Virus record (IMG/VR): IMGVR_UViG_3300044712_001170
Location: 1 to 42,780 of that record
Source: a virus
DNA length: 42,780 nucleotides
Strand: one strand, 5' to 3'
The notes beneath the pieces are model-generated. The model saw only the letters and a program-made list of their open reading frames with translations, was not told the DNA's origin and made no database searches. Each line of letters opens with the position of its first letter. Within the stretch, counting starts at the first letter, position 1. Shown piece after piece: positions 33,860 to 40,670 of the stretch. The position numbers and the translations under genes were made by a program.

Positions 33860-33944
33860 GAAATGCAACCCAGGCCACAAGCAACAACATGGCCATCAGC
33901 ATAGCCTCGTCGCGGCGTTGGTCGGATCGCTTGTGACGGTGCAT
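33840..33944 (-). CDS. 34-residue single-TM peptide
   Basis: A short leftward frame of 34 codons plus stop: a basic, His/Arg/Asp-rich start (MHRHKRSDQRRDEA) followed by one hydrophobic segment, MLMAMLLLVAWVAFLNWMGW. A GAGAG ribosome site lies about 8 bases before the ATG. A charged head with a single TM segment is the classic shape of small membrane peptides and toxin-like phage products. It lies 69 bp downstream of the three-TM gene 34014-34544 and may belong to that operon. Confidence 0.5.
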   Translation of the reverse strand: MHRHKRSDQRRDEAMLMAMLLLVAWVAFLNWMGW

Positions 33945-34013
33945 AGAGCTTCTCTCTTCGGTTTAATCTGCTTCACTGAATCGTCAACTTCAAACGACTG
34001 GTTTTTGCAATAG

Positions 34014-34544
34014 TCACGGTTTTGATTCTGCTTGTGTCGCAAGCCATTCGAGCCACCGACTAACAACCGACCGCTGAATGCGAAGAACGGAGAAGATGCG
34101 AACGAAAACCGCAATCGCCGCCACAAAACAAATAAAGGCCGCCCAGGGTGAATCAGATTGTCCGAAGGCAAGTTGAATAATCGCACCAATCAACGCGATT
34201 TTTGTTGAGTTCCGAAGGTAGTTCGCAAGTCTTTGAAGGGGTCCATAGACCGAGCAATCAAGGGACTCACGCCGCCACTTTCTGGGAGTGAGGTAAAACA
34301 GAAACCCAGACGGAAAACGAACTCGCTTTGGAAGTCCGCTTCGTCTTGCGAAAGCTCTATATTCCTCGTTCGAATAGATGTCGCGATTAAGGTTGATAAC
34401 CAAAAAGTTCTGCATCGCAAGAAGAATTGACGCGACGGTAAAGAACGACGAGTACAAAGGAACGTTGAGTGGGCGATACCAGTCCGGAAGATGTAACCAG
34501 ATCGAACTCAAAACGTTCAACAGATTTTGTGTCACGTCGGCCAT
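34014..34544 (-). CDS. Three-TM membrane protein, partner of 34547-35473
   Basis: 176 residues with hydrophobic segments at about residues 28-50, 113-128 and 132-152, separated by a basic cytoplasmic loop (KRVRFPSG). It starts 2 bp after the stop of the 308-residue protein, so the pair is translated together. A cytoplasmic partner plus a small membrane protein is the layout of several abortive-infection and exclusion systems, but no known family was recognised. Confidence 0.6.
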   Translation of the reverse strand: MADVTQNLLNVLSSIWLHLPDWYRPLNVPLYSSFFTVASILLAMQNFLVINLNRDIYSNEEYRAFARRSGLPKRVRFPSGFLFYLTPRKWRRESLDCSVYGPLQRLANYLRNSTKIALIGAIIQLAFGQSDSPWAAFICFVAAIAVFVRIFSVLRIQRSVVSRWLEWLATQAESKP

Positions 34545-34546
34545 AT

Positions 34547-35473
34547 CTACACGGGGAAAAGATCGGGATTGTCAGCCATCACATCTTTTAAGTTTACCAC
34601 CGCCGGGAACTCGAGCAAAGAATCACGGCTTAAATCGTTGCCGGTGACGAATTTGGAAAACTCGTGCGATTCCAAAGCGATTTGTCGCTCGTTAATGTTG
34701 ACCGTTTTAGGGTTTCCTTTTGCGTCAAGCCCCCGAGCTCGCCCACTTCGAAGCCCAAATTGCGAAATGGATTTACGAATAACGTCGATAACCGCGGAAA
34801 GTGACTGGTTGGCTCTGGAAAATCGATACGTTGCGAGAACGCTACTGGTAACCGATCGCGCATTCGAAAACTGATCATCGTCCGATTCAGGGAATTTGAA
34901 TGCGAAAAATTCGAATTCTGCGATTTCTTTTAGAAGCTGTTCGAACGCGGTCTCGCGGATACACGGCAATAGAACCAACGTTTTCCCCAACGGCATCTCC
35001 TTGTCGGCACGAATCTTTGCTTGCGATTTTGAGCAGTTGCCGCGATTGACATAAAATTGCATCAGTTCGTCGCGAGACTTTTTCACAGCGTCGTTAAAAA
35101 ACGGCTTTCGAAGATACTGCCCTAATCGCCGAAGCGGTAACGATCCACGCGTCGTTGAGAACACGCCGCGAGTCCCGCTGGGTGCGACTCGAAAGAAGTT
35201 GAAGCTGTAGTCACTTTCATCCGGGTTTGCGGTTATTCGATAGACTGTCGCCTCTCCGTCCAGCGTTCTTTCCGTTCGATGTTCTCGCGATTTTCGAGTA
35301 ACGATTGCGCCTACAAAGTGCTGTCCGTCGGGCGCAACGATAGCATGAGCTTCAGCCCCGCGAAATTCGGTAACTCGATCGTGATCGATCATCTCCGACC
35401 ATAAGTTCCGAAAATTAAATTTTGTATCCTGTTTCGGCTGGATTTCGAACGCATACGTATAGATTCGTGCCAA
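34547..35473 (-). CDS. Cytoplasmic protein of unknown function, candidate sensor of a two-gene system
   Basis: 308 residues from a TTG start, fixed by a strong GGGAGGT 6 bases upstream. No TM segment or signal peptide. The N-terminal 80 residues are beta-rich (MARIYTYAFEIQ, then HFVGAIVTRKSREHRTERTL); the rest is helical with an RKSISQFGLRSGRARGLD segment. No enzyme motif or family was recognised. Coupling to the three-TM gene and location in the - strand cargo region suggest a phage-versus-phage or host-defence function. Confidence 0.6.
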   Translation of the reverse strand: MARIYTYAFEIQPKQDTKFNFRNLWSEMIDHDRVTEFRGAEAHAIVAPDGQHFVGAIVTRKSREHRTERTLDGEATVYRITANPDESDYSFNFFRVAPSGTRGVFSTTRGSLPLRRLGQYLRKPFFNDAVKKSRDELMQFYVNRGNCSKSQAKIRADKEMPLGKTLVLLPCIRETAFEQLLKEIAEFEFFAFKFPESDDDQFSNARSVTSSVLATYRFSRANQSLSAVIDVIRKSISQFGLRSGRARGLDAKGNPKTVNINERQIALESHEFSKFVTGNDLSRDSLLEFPAVVNLKDVMADNPDLFPV

Positions 35474-35521
35474 GAGTTACCTCCCATTTTAGTTAAGTTC
35501 CGATCCGATCCGTTGACGAAA

Positions 35522-35550
35522 GCTAGAAAGCTTGGCCCTACGAGTGTCAA
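35522..35550 (-). promoter_or_regulatory. Possible leftward promoter for the two-gene pair
   Basis: On the - strand a perfect TTGACA (35550-35545) is followed 17 bases later by TCTAGC (35527-35522), a poor -10. It is the only -35-like word in the 92-bp gap upstream of the TTG-started gene. It would serve the 308-residue and three-TM genes. Confidence 0.3.
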
Positions 35551-35565
35551 AAACGCATTAGAAAC

Positions 35566-36564
35566 CTAAGGAAGTTCCGCCGGATGCTTATTCATGTCTT
35601 CAGGGCGAATCAACCACTCGGCGTTCTCTTTACTTGGCGAGATTCCCCATTTGTCAAAGTACGCGTTGCGAAGTTGTCTTGAATTGAGTTTGGAGTAATC
35701 GTTATTGTCAATCGGCTTTGACGCTTGACTGGCCGGAACAAAACCCGGTGTACCTTCCAAACGCGTCTGGACGGCCTCGAAAAATTCGTCGGCGTCGTCG
35801 GTATCGGTATCGGGAATATCCTTTAGCTTCTCGCGTAGCGACTCAACACCCGGTTTGCCCCCCGTTCCAGGAAGCATGGCATCGTTGATTGCCGTTTCTC
35901 GATCATCACGCGCCTTCGATCGGCCTTTTGGTAATGCAGTTATCCAAGTACGACCGTCGACTGAAACCTCAATCCTGGCATCCTTTGGCCGAGGTTCAAA
36001 CGCAATCTCGTGCTCCCACAGATCACGCGATCGAACGAGATACGAAACAGCAAGGGTCTCACCCGGCGAGATGCCACCGCGGATCTTCGTCGGAGAGTCC
36101 GAAGTTTCGAAATCAGCCGCAGGGCGACCATCTCGAATCGTCCTGGCGCGAAGCGGAACATGTGTTTGAACGCTCGGCGAAACATTCTTTACCTTGACGA
36201 CGAATTCATATCCAGGTGCATGATCGTAAGTCGTCGAACTGACGAATGTGTCAAAGACATCGCACGATTCAACGTGGAAGCTTTTTTCTAACTCGATTTC
36301 GCGTTGAGTTTCCGCCACGACTGATCGCGCCAGGCTAGAAACAAACCGGTCAGCAGGTCGCTCGCGGAGTGCGAAGTAGGCAGCCGCCGCAATTGCGATC
36401 CCGGCGATCACGGCGACGACGCTAGCCACCAAGGTTGACGCCGGAAGCTCTTTCTTTTCAATGATTGGCGGAGCCGATTTCAGAGCAAAGGTTAAATCGA
36501 ACGCGGAAGTTCTTGCCCGAGGATCGGATTTTTGATCGTTGTCCGGTAGTTGGTTCTCTGCCAT
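35566..36564 (-). CDS. One-TM membrane protein
   Basis: 332 residues, AGGAAG ribosome site upstream. An N-terminal cytoplasmic tail leads to one TM segment (about residues 43-66, LVASVVAVIAGIAIAAAAYF). The outside part begins with a beta-rich domain (residues 75-215, YEFVVKVKNVSPSVQTHVPL) resembling DUF4352/Ig-like domains, followed by an acidic helical tail. Superinfection exclusion or envelope modification are possibilities by topology only. Confidence 0.6.
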   Translation of the reverse strand: MAENQLPDNDQKSDPRARTSAFDLTFALKSAPPIIEKKELPASTLVASVVAVIAGIAIAAAAYFALRERPADRFVSSLARSVVAETQREIELEKSFHVESCDVFDTFVSSTTYDHAPGYEFVVKVKNVSPSVQTHVPLRARTIRDGRPAADFETSDSPTKIRGGISPGETLAVSYLVRSRDLWEHEIAFEPRPKDARIEVSVDGRTWITALPKGRSKARDDRETAINDAMLPGTGGKPGVESLREKLKDIPDTDTDDADEFFEAVQTRLEGTPGFVPASQASKPIDNNDYSKLNSRQLRNAYFDKWGISPSKENAEWLIRPEDMNKHPAELP

Positions 36565-36583
36565 TCCAGTTACTTCCTACGTT

Positions 36584-36922
36584 TCAATCGGCATTCTTTT
36601 TCTTTGCTGCCTTCTTGGCTCGAGCCTTCGCTTCTTGAAAGCTGGGCATTTGTGACGGCTTTCGAGCTTTCGAGCTTGTCGGCCCAAGCGGTTTGCCAAT
36701 GCTGCTCGCGTGCACGGTTCGCGTAAATTCTCTAGGCAACGCTTCGAGACGCTGAAGTCCAAGGTTTAAGCTGGAAAACCTCCAAAGATAAAGCTCGTCA
36801 ACATCTGGGTTGTCGTGAAACCACTTTTGAAAGTTCTCCAGCGCCAAAAGAAATTCTCGACATCGCGTTACAGCGAGGTCTATTTCGCGTCGATTCACTG
36901 GTCCGATTTCTTCTTTTGGCAT
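36584..36922 (-). CDS. Hypothetical protein with basic C-terminus, next to operator array
   Basis: 112 residues from ATG 36922 (the frame extends to 36940 but that part overlaps the operators). Helical first half with FLLALENFQKWFHDNPDVDE; the last 25 residues are Lys/Ala-rich (EAKARAKKAAKKKNAD), fitting a nucleic-acid-binding tail. No HTH was identified. Its start lies a few bases downstream of the CAAGTG operators, so it may be the gene they control or encode the protein that binds them. Confidence 0.55.
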   Translation of the reverse strand: MPKEEIGPVNRREIDLAVTRCREFLLALENFQKWFHDNPDVDELYLWRFSSLNLGLQRLEALPREFTRTVHASSIGKPLGPTSSKARKPSQMPSFQEAKARAKKAAKKKNAD

Positions 36923-36927
36923 CAAAG

Positions 36928-36953
36928 CACTTGAACACAAGTGAAAACAAGTG
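36928..36953. promoter_or_regulatory. Operator array O1 (CACTTG/CAAGTG)
   Basis: CACTTG at 36928-36933, CAAGTG at 36938-36943 and CAAGTG at 36948-36953: one palindrome with a 4-base spacer and a third half-site at 10-bp phasing. It is just upstream of the leftward ATG at 36922. A TTGACA on the - strand (36957-36952) overlaps its outer edge. Confidence 0.7.
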
Positions 36954-37021
36954 TCAACGAGAATTTTTTTATCTCTATACGCTGCAATAGCTTACGATGC
37001 TACTTGGGAACTTATCGAATG

Positions 37022-37048
37022 CAAGTGCGTTGCACTTGGTAACAAGTG
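37022..37048. promoter_or_regulatory. Operator array O2 (CAAGTG/CACTTG/CAAGTG)
   Basis: CAAGTG at 37022-37027, CACTTG at 37033-37038 and CAAGTG at 37043-37048. The last two form the same palindrome with the 4-base spacer GTAA as in O1. It covers the -35 and spacer of the rightward promoter, so a bound protein would block it. Together with O1 it frames a divergent switch. Confidence 0.75.
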
Positions 37049-37057
37049 CAGTATAAT
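37030..37057 (+). promoter_or_regulatory. Rightward promoter, probably leaderless
   Basis: TTGCAC (37030-37035), 16-bp spacer, perfect TATAAT (37052-37057). The expected start of transcription, near 37064, is at or beside the ATG at 37067, so the mRNA would be leaderless or nearly so. No ribosome site precedes that ATG, which agrees. Confidence 0.75.
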
Positions 37058-37066
37058 TACAGCATC

Positions 37067-37306
37067 ATGTCAAACACTGAGTTTTTAACGGTTGCTGAGC
37101 TTGCTTCCTATTGGGGCGTCCACAAGGCGACGATCCATCGACGGATCGCAAGCGGCGACATCAAGGCGATTAACGTCGCCCCAAGAAATTCGCCGGTCTT
37201 TCGCTGGAGGATTCCTGCTTCTGAAGCAATTCGTGAGGGAATGGTTCCGAGCAAAAGCCCGACACCGAAGCTTTCCAAGAAGCGGCAGGTAAAGAGATCC
37301 CGGTAG
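37067..37306 (+). CDS. Small HTH regulator of the early switch
   Basis: 79 residues from ATG 37067 (a GTG at 37046 would lie upstream of the promoter start site). FLTVAELASYWGVHKATIHRR (residues 5-25) is an excisionase/MerR-type helix-turn-helix with a wing (FRWRIPASEAI). The C-terminus is basic (SKKRQVKRSR). As the first gene from the operated promoter it corresponds in position to a Cro-like or early-activator gene. It may bind the CAAGTG operators. Confidence 0.75.
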   Translation: MSNTEFLTVAELASYWGVHKATIHRRIASGDIKAINVAPRNSPVFRWRIPASEAIREGMVPSKSPTPKLSKKRQVKRSR

Positions 37307-37410
37307 CGGGAAAAGTCCTCGTCATGCTGGAGGAGATGGCTGGCATGGCGAGGCAACGCCTGGGTCTGGTGCCAACGAAGAGCGACTAAGCATGAGGCCG
37401 CGAATCGTTG

Positions 37411-37436
37411 CGGAGGTTCGATTCCTCCGACTGGCT
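37411..37436 (+). other. tRNA 3'-end-like sequence (T-arm plus acceptor strand)
   Basis: GGAGG-TTCGATT-CCTCC is a good T-arm, followed by GACTGGC and a T in the place of the acceptor strand and discriminator. No complete tRNA can be built upstream: the best 5' partner, GCCAACG at 37371, pairs only four bases. It may be an old integration remnant or a tRNA-mimicking hairpin. Confidence 0.35.
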
Positions 37437-37442
37437 TTCTCC

Positions 37443-37463
37443 TTGGCGGGAGACGCTGAGGGC
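37443..37463 (+). repeat. 21-bp repeat, copy 2
   Basis: Identical to 33300-33320. This copy leads directly into the terminator at 37458-37494 and shares its left arm (GAGGG). After the repeat the two sites differ, although both go on to ACGGTGAG within 20 bases, so the related region is longer than the exact repeat. Confidence 0.6.
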
Positions 37464-37494
37464 ATCCGCCTCACGGTGAGGCGGACCCTCTTTT
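37458..37494 (+). terminator. Intrinsic terminator before csrA operon
   Basis: CCGCCTCA (37466-37473) pairs with TGAGGCGG (37477-37484) over a 3-base loop. GAGGG and CCCTC (37458-37462, 37486-37490) extend the stem across a small internal loop, and TTTT follows. It should end the transcript from the switch promoter, or act as an attenuator for the csrA-recombination operon. Confidence 0.85.
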
Positions 37495-37520
37495 GAAATA
37501 CTTTCGATGGACTGAGTTCT

Positions 37521-37784
37521 ATGAGTGCTGTGGCGAAGGATACGAGAACACTCGATGGCACTGACCGCGAGTGTATCGATCACCTCACTGATCAGATTCA
37601 CGAGCTGATTGAGCGTGTCAGAGTTCTCAATGATGCAAAGGAAAGATTGCGCATCGAGATTCGAAAACTGACGATCAAGCTCGGCGATGCAACCTCGGAA
37701 ATCGAGCATCGCGATGCAGTCATCGGAAGACTTAAGGATCGGATTCGAGAGCTCGAATGCAAGCTCGGTAAGGAAAGGGAATAG
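37521..37784 (+). CDS. Coiled-coil protein
   Basis: 87 residues, almost wholly helical with heptad-like spacing (LTDQIHELIERVRVLNDAKERLRIEIRKLT... across residues 22-80), so probably a dimeric coiled coil. No other domain. It stops 4 bases before csrA. Role unknown; a partner for CsrA or for the downstream protein is possible. Confidence 0.65.
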   Translation: MSAVAKDTRTLDGTDRECIDHLTDQIHELIERVRVLNDAKERLRIEIRKLTIKLGDATSEIEHRDAVIGRLKDRIRELECKLGKERE

Positions 37785-37788
37785 CAAG

Positions 37789-37974
37789 ATGCTCGTTCTA
37801 TCACGTCACATAGGCGAAGAGATCGTTATCGGCGAAGGAGTCAATCAAGTCGTGGTAAGGCTTGTGCAGATTCGCGGCGATAAGGCTCGTCTTGGAGTTG
37901 AGGCACGTCCAGACGTACCAGTCCATCGCCGCGAAGTCTATGAAGCCATCAAACGAAAAGGGGAAATCAAATGA
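37789..37974 (+). CDS. csrA: CsrA/RsmA-family RNA-binding regulator
   Basis: 61 residues, exactly the length of E. coli CsrA, starting MLVLSRHIGEEIVIG and ending with the VHRREVYEAI helix. The RNA-contact residues L4 and the Arg of VHR (R47) are present. CsrA dimers bind GGA in hairpin loops and block or protect mRNAs. A phage copy could reprogramme host expression at infection or control phage genes. GGAAAGGGA precedes the ATG; the next gene overlaps (ATGA). Confidence 0.93.
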   Translation: MLVLSRHIGEEIVIGEGVNQVVVRLVQIRGDKARLGVEARPDVPVHRREVYEAIKRKGEIK

Positions 37975-38390
37975 ATCACGCAGTGAGTACAGCCGAAATG
38001 ATTAGCAACGCTGAACGCGAGCCGATGATGGACGCACAACTCGAACAACACGTCGAGAATTTTACCAGTGAGTTGGCACGAGGTTTGGCGAGAGTGCTAA
38101 TTCACGGGAGTCGCTTGATGCTTGAAAAGCTCAAGACGCTCAAAAATCAATACGACCTCGGCGAGATCGGTATCTACGACCCGCGAGACCTGGCATACCT
38201 GCATGACGCAGAGAAGAGCCAAGCCGAAGCTCTTGTTCCGGGCCGATGCGAAGCAATCGACATCATCAACGCCATCATGGAAGAGTCTTGCGGTGAATCG
38301 CTCGCTGCGATCTACGAGATCGACGAACAATACGATCTTCGCGAGATCATGGACGAGCTGGCCAAGTGCATGGGGAGCGATGCGAAATGA
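37971..38390 (+). CDS. Hypothetical early protein
   Basis: 139 residues, coupled to csrA by ATGA. Helical and acidic, with the central GRCEAIDIINAIMEES segment and IDEQYDLREIMDELAKC at the C-terminus. No family was recognised. It lies between csrA and the exonuclease gene, with overlaps on both sides, so it belongs to this early operon. Confidence 0.6.
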   Translation: MNHAVSTAEMISNAEREPMMDAQLEQHVENFTSELARGLARVLIHGSRLMLEKLKTLKNQYDLGEIGIYDPRDLAYLHDAEKSQAEALVPGRCEAIDIINAIMEESCGESLAAIYEIDEQYDLREIMDELAKCMGSDAK

Positions 38391-39277
38391 GTGCTGTAAT
38401 CGCGGCAACCACCGACCGAGCTACATGGCTCGAAACACGCCGATCAGCTATCGGAGCTTCCGACGTGGCGGCGATCCTGGGCGTAAGTCCTTGGGCTTCG
38501 GCTTGGGATGTCTGGGCCGAGAAGACTGGTCGGCTCGAACCGTGGGCCGGTAACGAAGCTACTCGTCTAGGACAGTATTTCGAATCGGCGATCCTAGACT
38601 ATGCGGATGCAGAGTTTGGCGAGATCGTTCGCGGGGAAAGGTTCGTTCACGATTCGCTGCCGATAGCGGCGACACTTGATGCTCGCATCGTTTCAAGTAA
38701 TCGACCTATCGAAGCAAAGACTTCTGGTCTCGCTGGTCCGACGTATGGCGACTGGGGGGCACCTGGCACCGACGAGGTTCCGGATTATTACCTGTGCCAA
38801 GTGCATACTCAGTTGCTGGTAACTGAAGCCGACCTTGGCTACTTGCTTGCGTTGCTTCCTGGCCGTGGGATCGTGCAGTACGAAGTTCAGCGAAGCGAAA
38901 AGCTTCAGCGACAGCTTGGGGAAGTTCTCGCGAAATGGTGGGATCGTCACATTGTCAACGACATCGAGCCATCGAGAGAAAAAGCTTCGCTGGAGATCGT
39001 GAAGCGATTGAAGCGAGTGCCTTCGAAGTCGATCGAGTTATCGCAATTGTCGGACGAGCTTGCTCACGAGCTTCATCGAATCAAGACGGAAGAGAAGATA
39101 CTCAAGGAGGAGCGGGAGGAAATTGAATCGCGGTTGCTGGCGAGTTTAGGTGATGCGGAAGAGGGCGTTACCGAAGGCGGATTAACGATCACCTATTTCC
39201 AGCAAACCCGCAAGGCGTACCAAGTCAACGAATCAACCTATCGAGTTTTAAGAGTTAAGAAAGCGAGTACCAAATGA
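38387..39277 (+). CDS. YqaJ-type viral recombination exonuclease
   Basis: 296 residues from ATG 38387, overlapping the previous stop. IGASDVAAILGVSPWASAWDV (residues 22-42) is the YqaJ signature. The lambda Exo-like nuclease residues follow: E66 (YFES), D98 (ATLDAR), E109-x-K111 (IEAKT) and Q138 (CQVHTQ). The C-terminal part is coiled. It digests 5' strands to give 3' overhangs for the RecT annealing protein encoded next, overlapping by 4 bases. Confidence 0.92.
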   Translation: MSAVIAATTDRATWLETRRSAIGASDVAAILGVSPWASAWDVWAEKTGRLEPWAGNEATRLGQYFESAILDYADAEFGEIVRGERFVHDSLPIAATLDARIVSSNRPIEAKTSGLAGPTYGDWGAPGTDEVPDYYLCQVHTQLLVTEADLGYLLALLPGRGIVQYEVQRSEKLQRQLGEVLAKWWDRHIVNDIEPSREKASLEIVKRLKRVPSKSIELSQLSDELAHELHRIKTEEKILKEEREEIESRLLASLGDAEEGVTEGGLTITYFQQTRKAYQVNESTYRVLRVKKASTK

Positions 39278-40098
39278 GTGCGGCGACATTACCGGCAACG
39301 GCGAACGGAGCCAATGTAACGACAGCGATTGCAACGGCTAAACCGACAACCCTTCGTGGTTGGCTTCAATCCGATGCTCTGAAGAACGAAGTGGCAAAAG
39401 TGCTTCCGAAGCACATGAAGCCGGAACGGATGATGCGAATCGCGATCACCGCGTTGACGCGAGTTCCGAAGCTCAACGACTGCACGCAAGAAAGTTTCGT
39501 TCGCTGCTTGCTCGATCTTTCGTCGTGGGGACTGGAGCCGAACGGACGCGAGGCCCACCTGATTCCGTACGGCAAGGAATGCACGCTGATAATCGATTAC
39601 AAAGGGCTGGTGACGCTGGCCTATCGCTCGGGAGTCGTGAAGAAGATCCACGCTGACGTAGTGCGAGCCGGTGACGTGTTCGAATACAACCTTGGGGAAG
39701 TCTCGCGGCATGTTCCTTGGGCGTATCGTACCGACGCGAAGCCACCGGAACCCGGTGAAGTTGTCGCCGCTTATTGCTTCGTCCAGATGGCCGACGGCGT
39801 GACTAAGTGCGAGGTGATGACGAAAGAGGAAGTCGAGTCTATCCGCAAGCGATCCAAAGCCGGTAACTCTGGCCCGTGGGTTTCGGACTGGTGTGAAATG
39901 GCCAAGAAGACGGCATTTCGTCGCGCGTCGAAATGGCTTCCGCTCGCTGCCGAGGTCAAAGACGTGTTCGAACGTGACGACGATCGAATCATTGATTCTG
40001 TTTACGCAGTACGGCAGCCATCGACAGAAGATCGAACCGCAGCGCTCGAAGATCGTTTGAGCGACATGCTTAACGGATCGCCTGAGTCAGCGGAGTAA
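39274..40098 (+). CDS. recT: RecT-family single-strand annealing recombinase
   Basis: 274 residues. RecT features: an N-terminal helix region with VLPKHMKPERMMRIAITALTR, CLLDLSSWGLEPNGREAHLIPYG, LIIDYKGLVTLAYRSG and a WCEMAKKTAFRRASKWLP segment. It anneals complementary strands from the YqaJ exonuclease. With RusA in the same cluster the phage has a full recombination set. Confidence 0.95.
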   Translation: MSAATLPATANGANVTTAIATAKPTTLRGWLQSDALKNEVAKVLPKHMKPERMMRIAITALTRVPKLNDCTQESFVRCLLDLSSWGLEPNGREAHLIPYGKECTLIIDYKGLVTLAYRSGVVKKIHADVVRAGDVFEYNLGEVSRHVPWAYRTDAKPPEPGEVVAAYCFVQMADGVTKCEVMTKEEVESIRKRSKAGNSGPWVSDWCEMAKKTAFRRASKWLPLAAEVKDVFERDDDRIIDSVYAVRQPSTEDRTAALEDRLSDMLNGSPESAE

Positions 40099-40103
40099 GA
40101 ATC

Positions 40104-40421
40104 ATGCCTACCGAACTCCTCGACTACGCCGAGCGCTGCTTAGCAAGAAGGAAGGATCCGGCTTCATCGAAGATGGCGGCGAAGCAGGCCAACTCGAACA
40201 AAAGCAAGAACATTGAACTGTTTGTTGCTGGTCTAAGGATTCGAGGAGGACGCGGTACAGCCGCAGAGGCAGCCGCTGCTGTCTGCGATGATGTCAATCG
40301 ACGAGATTCGATACGGAGGCGTCAAACCGAGTGTTTGAGGCGTGGTTACGTTCGTGGAGTCGGTCTAGTGATTTGCTCTGTCAAGCATACGTCTTGCCAG
40401 TGCTATGAGGTGATTGAGTGA
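40104..40421 (+). CDS. Small basic wHTH-like protein
   Basis: 105 residues. Basic (ARRKDPASSKMAAKQANSNK), with a possible winged-helix region, GRGTAAEAAAAVCDDVNRRD, and IRRRQTECLRRGYV after it. The next gene starts at its stop (GTGA). It sits between RecT and a clamp-binding protein, and is probably a DNA-binding accessory. Confidence 0.6.
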   Translation: MPTELLDYAERCLARRKDPASSKMAAKQANSNKSKNIELFVAGLRIRGGRGTAAEAAAAVCDDVNRRDSIRRRQTECLRRGYVRGVGLVICSVKHTSCQCYEVIE

Positions 40422-40660
40422 GTTCCGCCGTCGTCGAGTTCGTTCGATCAAATCGCGGACCTATGGCGAGGTATGAGATCGCCGGAACGCTTGAGACGCT
40501 CGGCAAGCATGGAGCGGATTGGCCACGTGCCACGGCTCAACAGTGGAATCGAGAAATTGATAAGGCGATTGCCGACGGATTGCTTGTGGAAGATCAAACG
40601 GGTTTGGTTCGGCTCCCGATGGAAAAGCCGATCGTGCAAAAGCAATTGAACCTATTTTAG
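40418..40660 (+). CDS. Small wHTH protein ending in a sliding-clamp-binding motif
   Basis: 80 residues from a GTG that overlaps the previous stop. A winged-helix-like body (YEIAGTLETL and QQWNREIDKAIADGLLVED) is followed by the C-terminal pentapeptide QLNLF (76-80), which matches the beta-clamp consensus QL(S/D/N)LF. Placement at the very end and free of other structure fits clamp binding. It may recruit the host clamp to phage replication or recombination. Confidence 0.7.
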   Translation: MSSAVVEFVRSNRGPMARYEIAGTLETLGKHGADWPRATAQQWNREIDKAIADGLLVEDQTGLVRLPMEKPIVQKQLNLF

Positions 40661-40670
40661 GAATTGAAGA

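Larger units (their letters stand above)
37338..37494 (+). ncRNA. Structured intergenic region, possible small RNA or leader
   Basis: The 214-bp gap between the HTH and coiled-coil genes can fold in three places: GGCG-AGGCAA-CGCC inside TGGCA/TGCCA (about 37341-37376), the tRNA T-arm-like CGGAGG/CCTCCG hairpin (37411-37430), and the terminator hairpin (37458-37494). GGA words recur in loops. A small RNA or 5' leader that binds the phage CsrA is possible. A 21-residue frame (37324-37389, beginning MLEEMAG) overlaps it and might be a leader peptide. No promoter of its own is visible. Confidence 0.35.

Noticed and set aside
37371-37436. Complete tRNA gene
   Set aside because: Only the T-arm and acceptor-like end are good; the 5' strand pairs in four of seven positions, and no anticodon arm can be formed.
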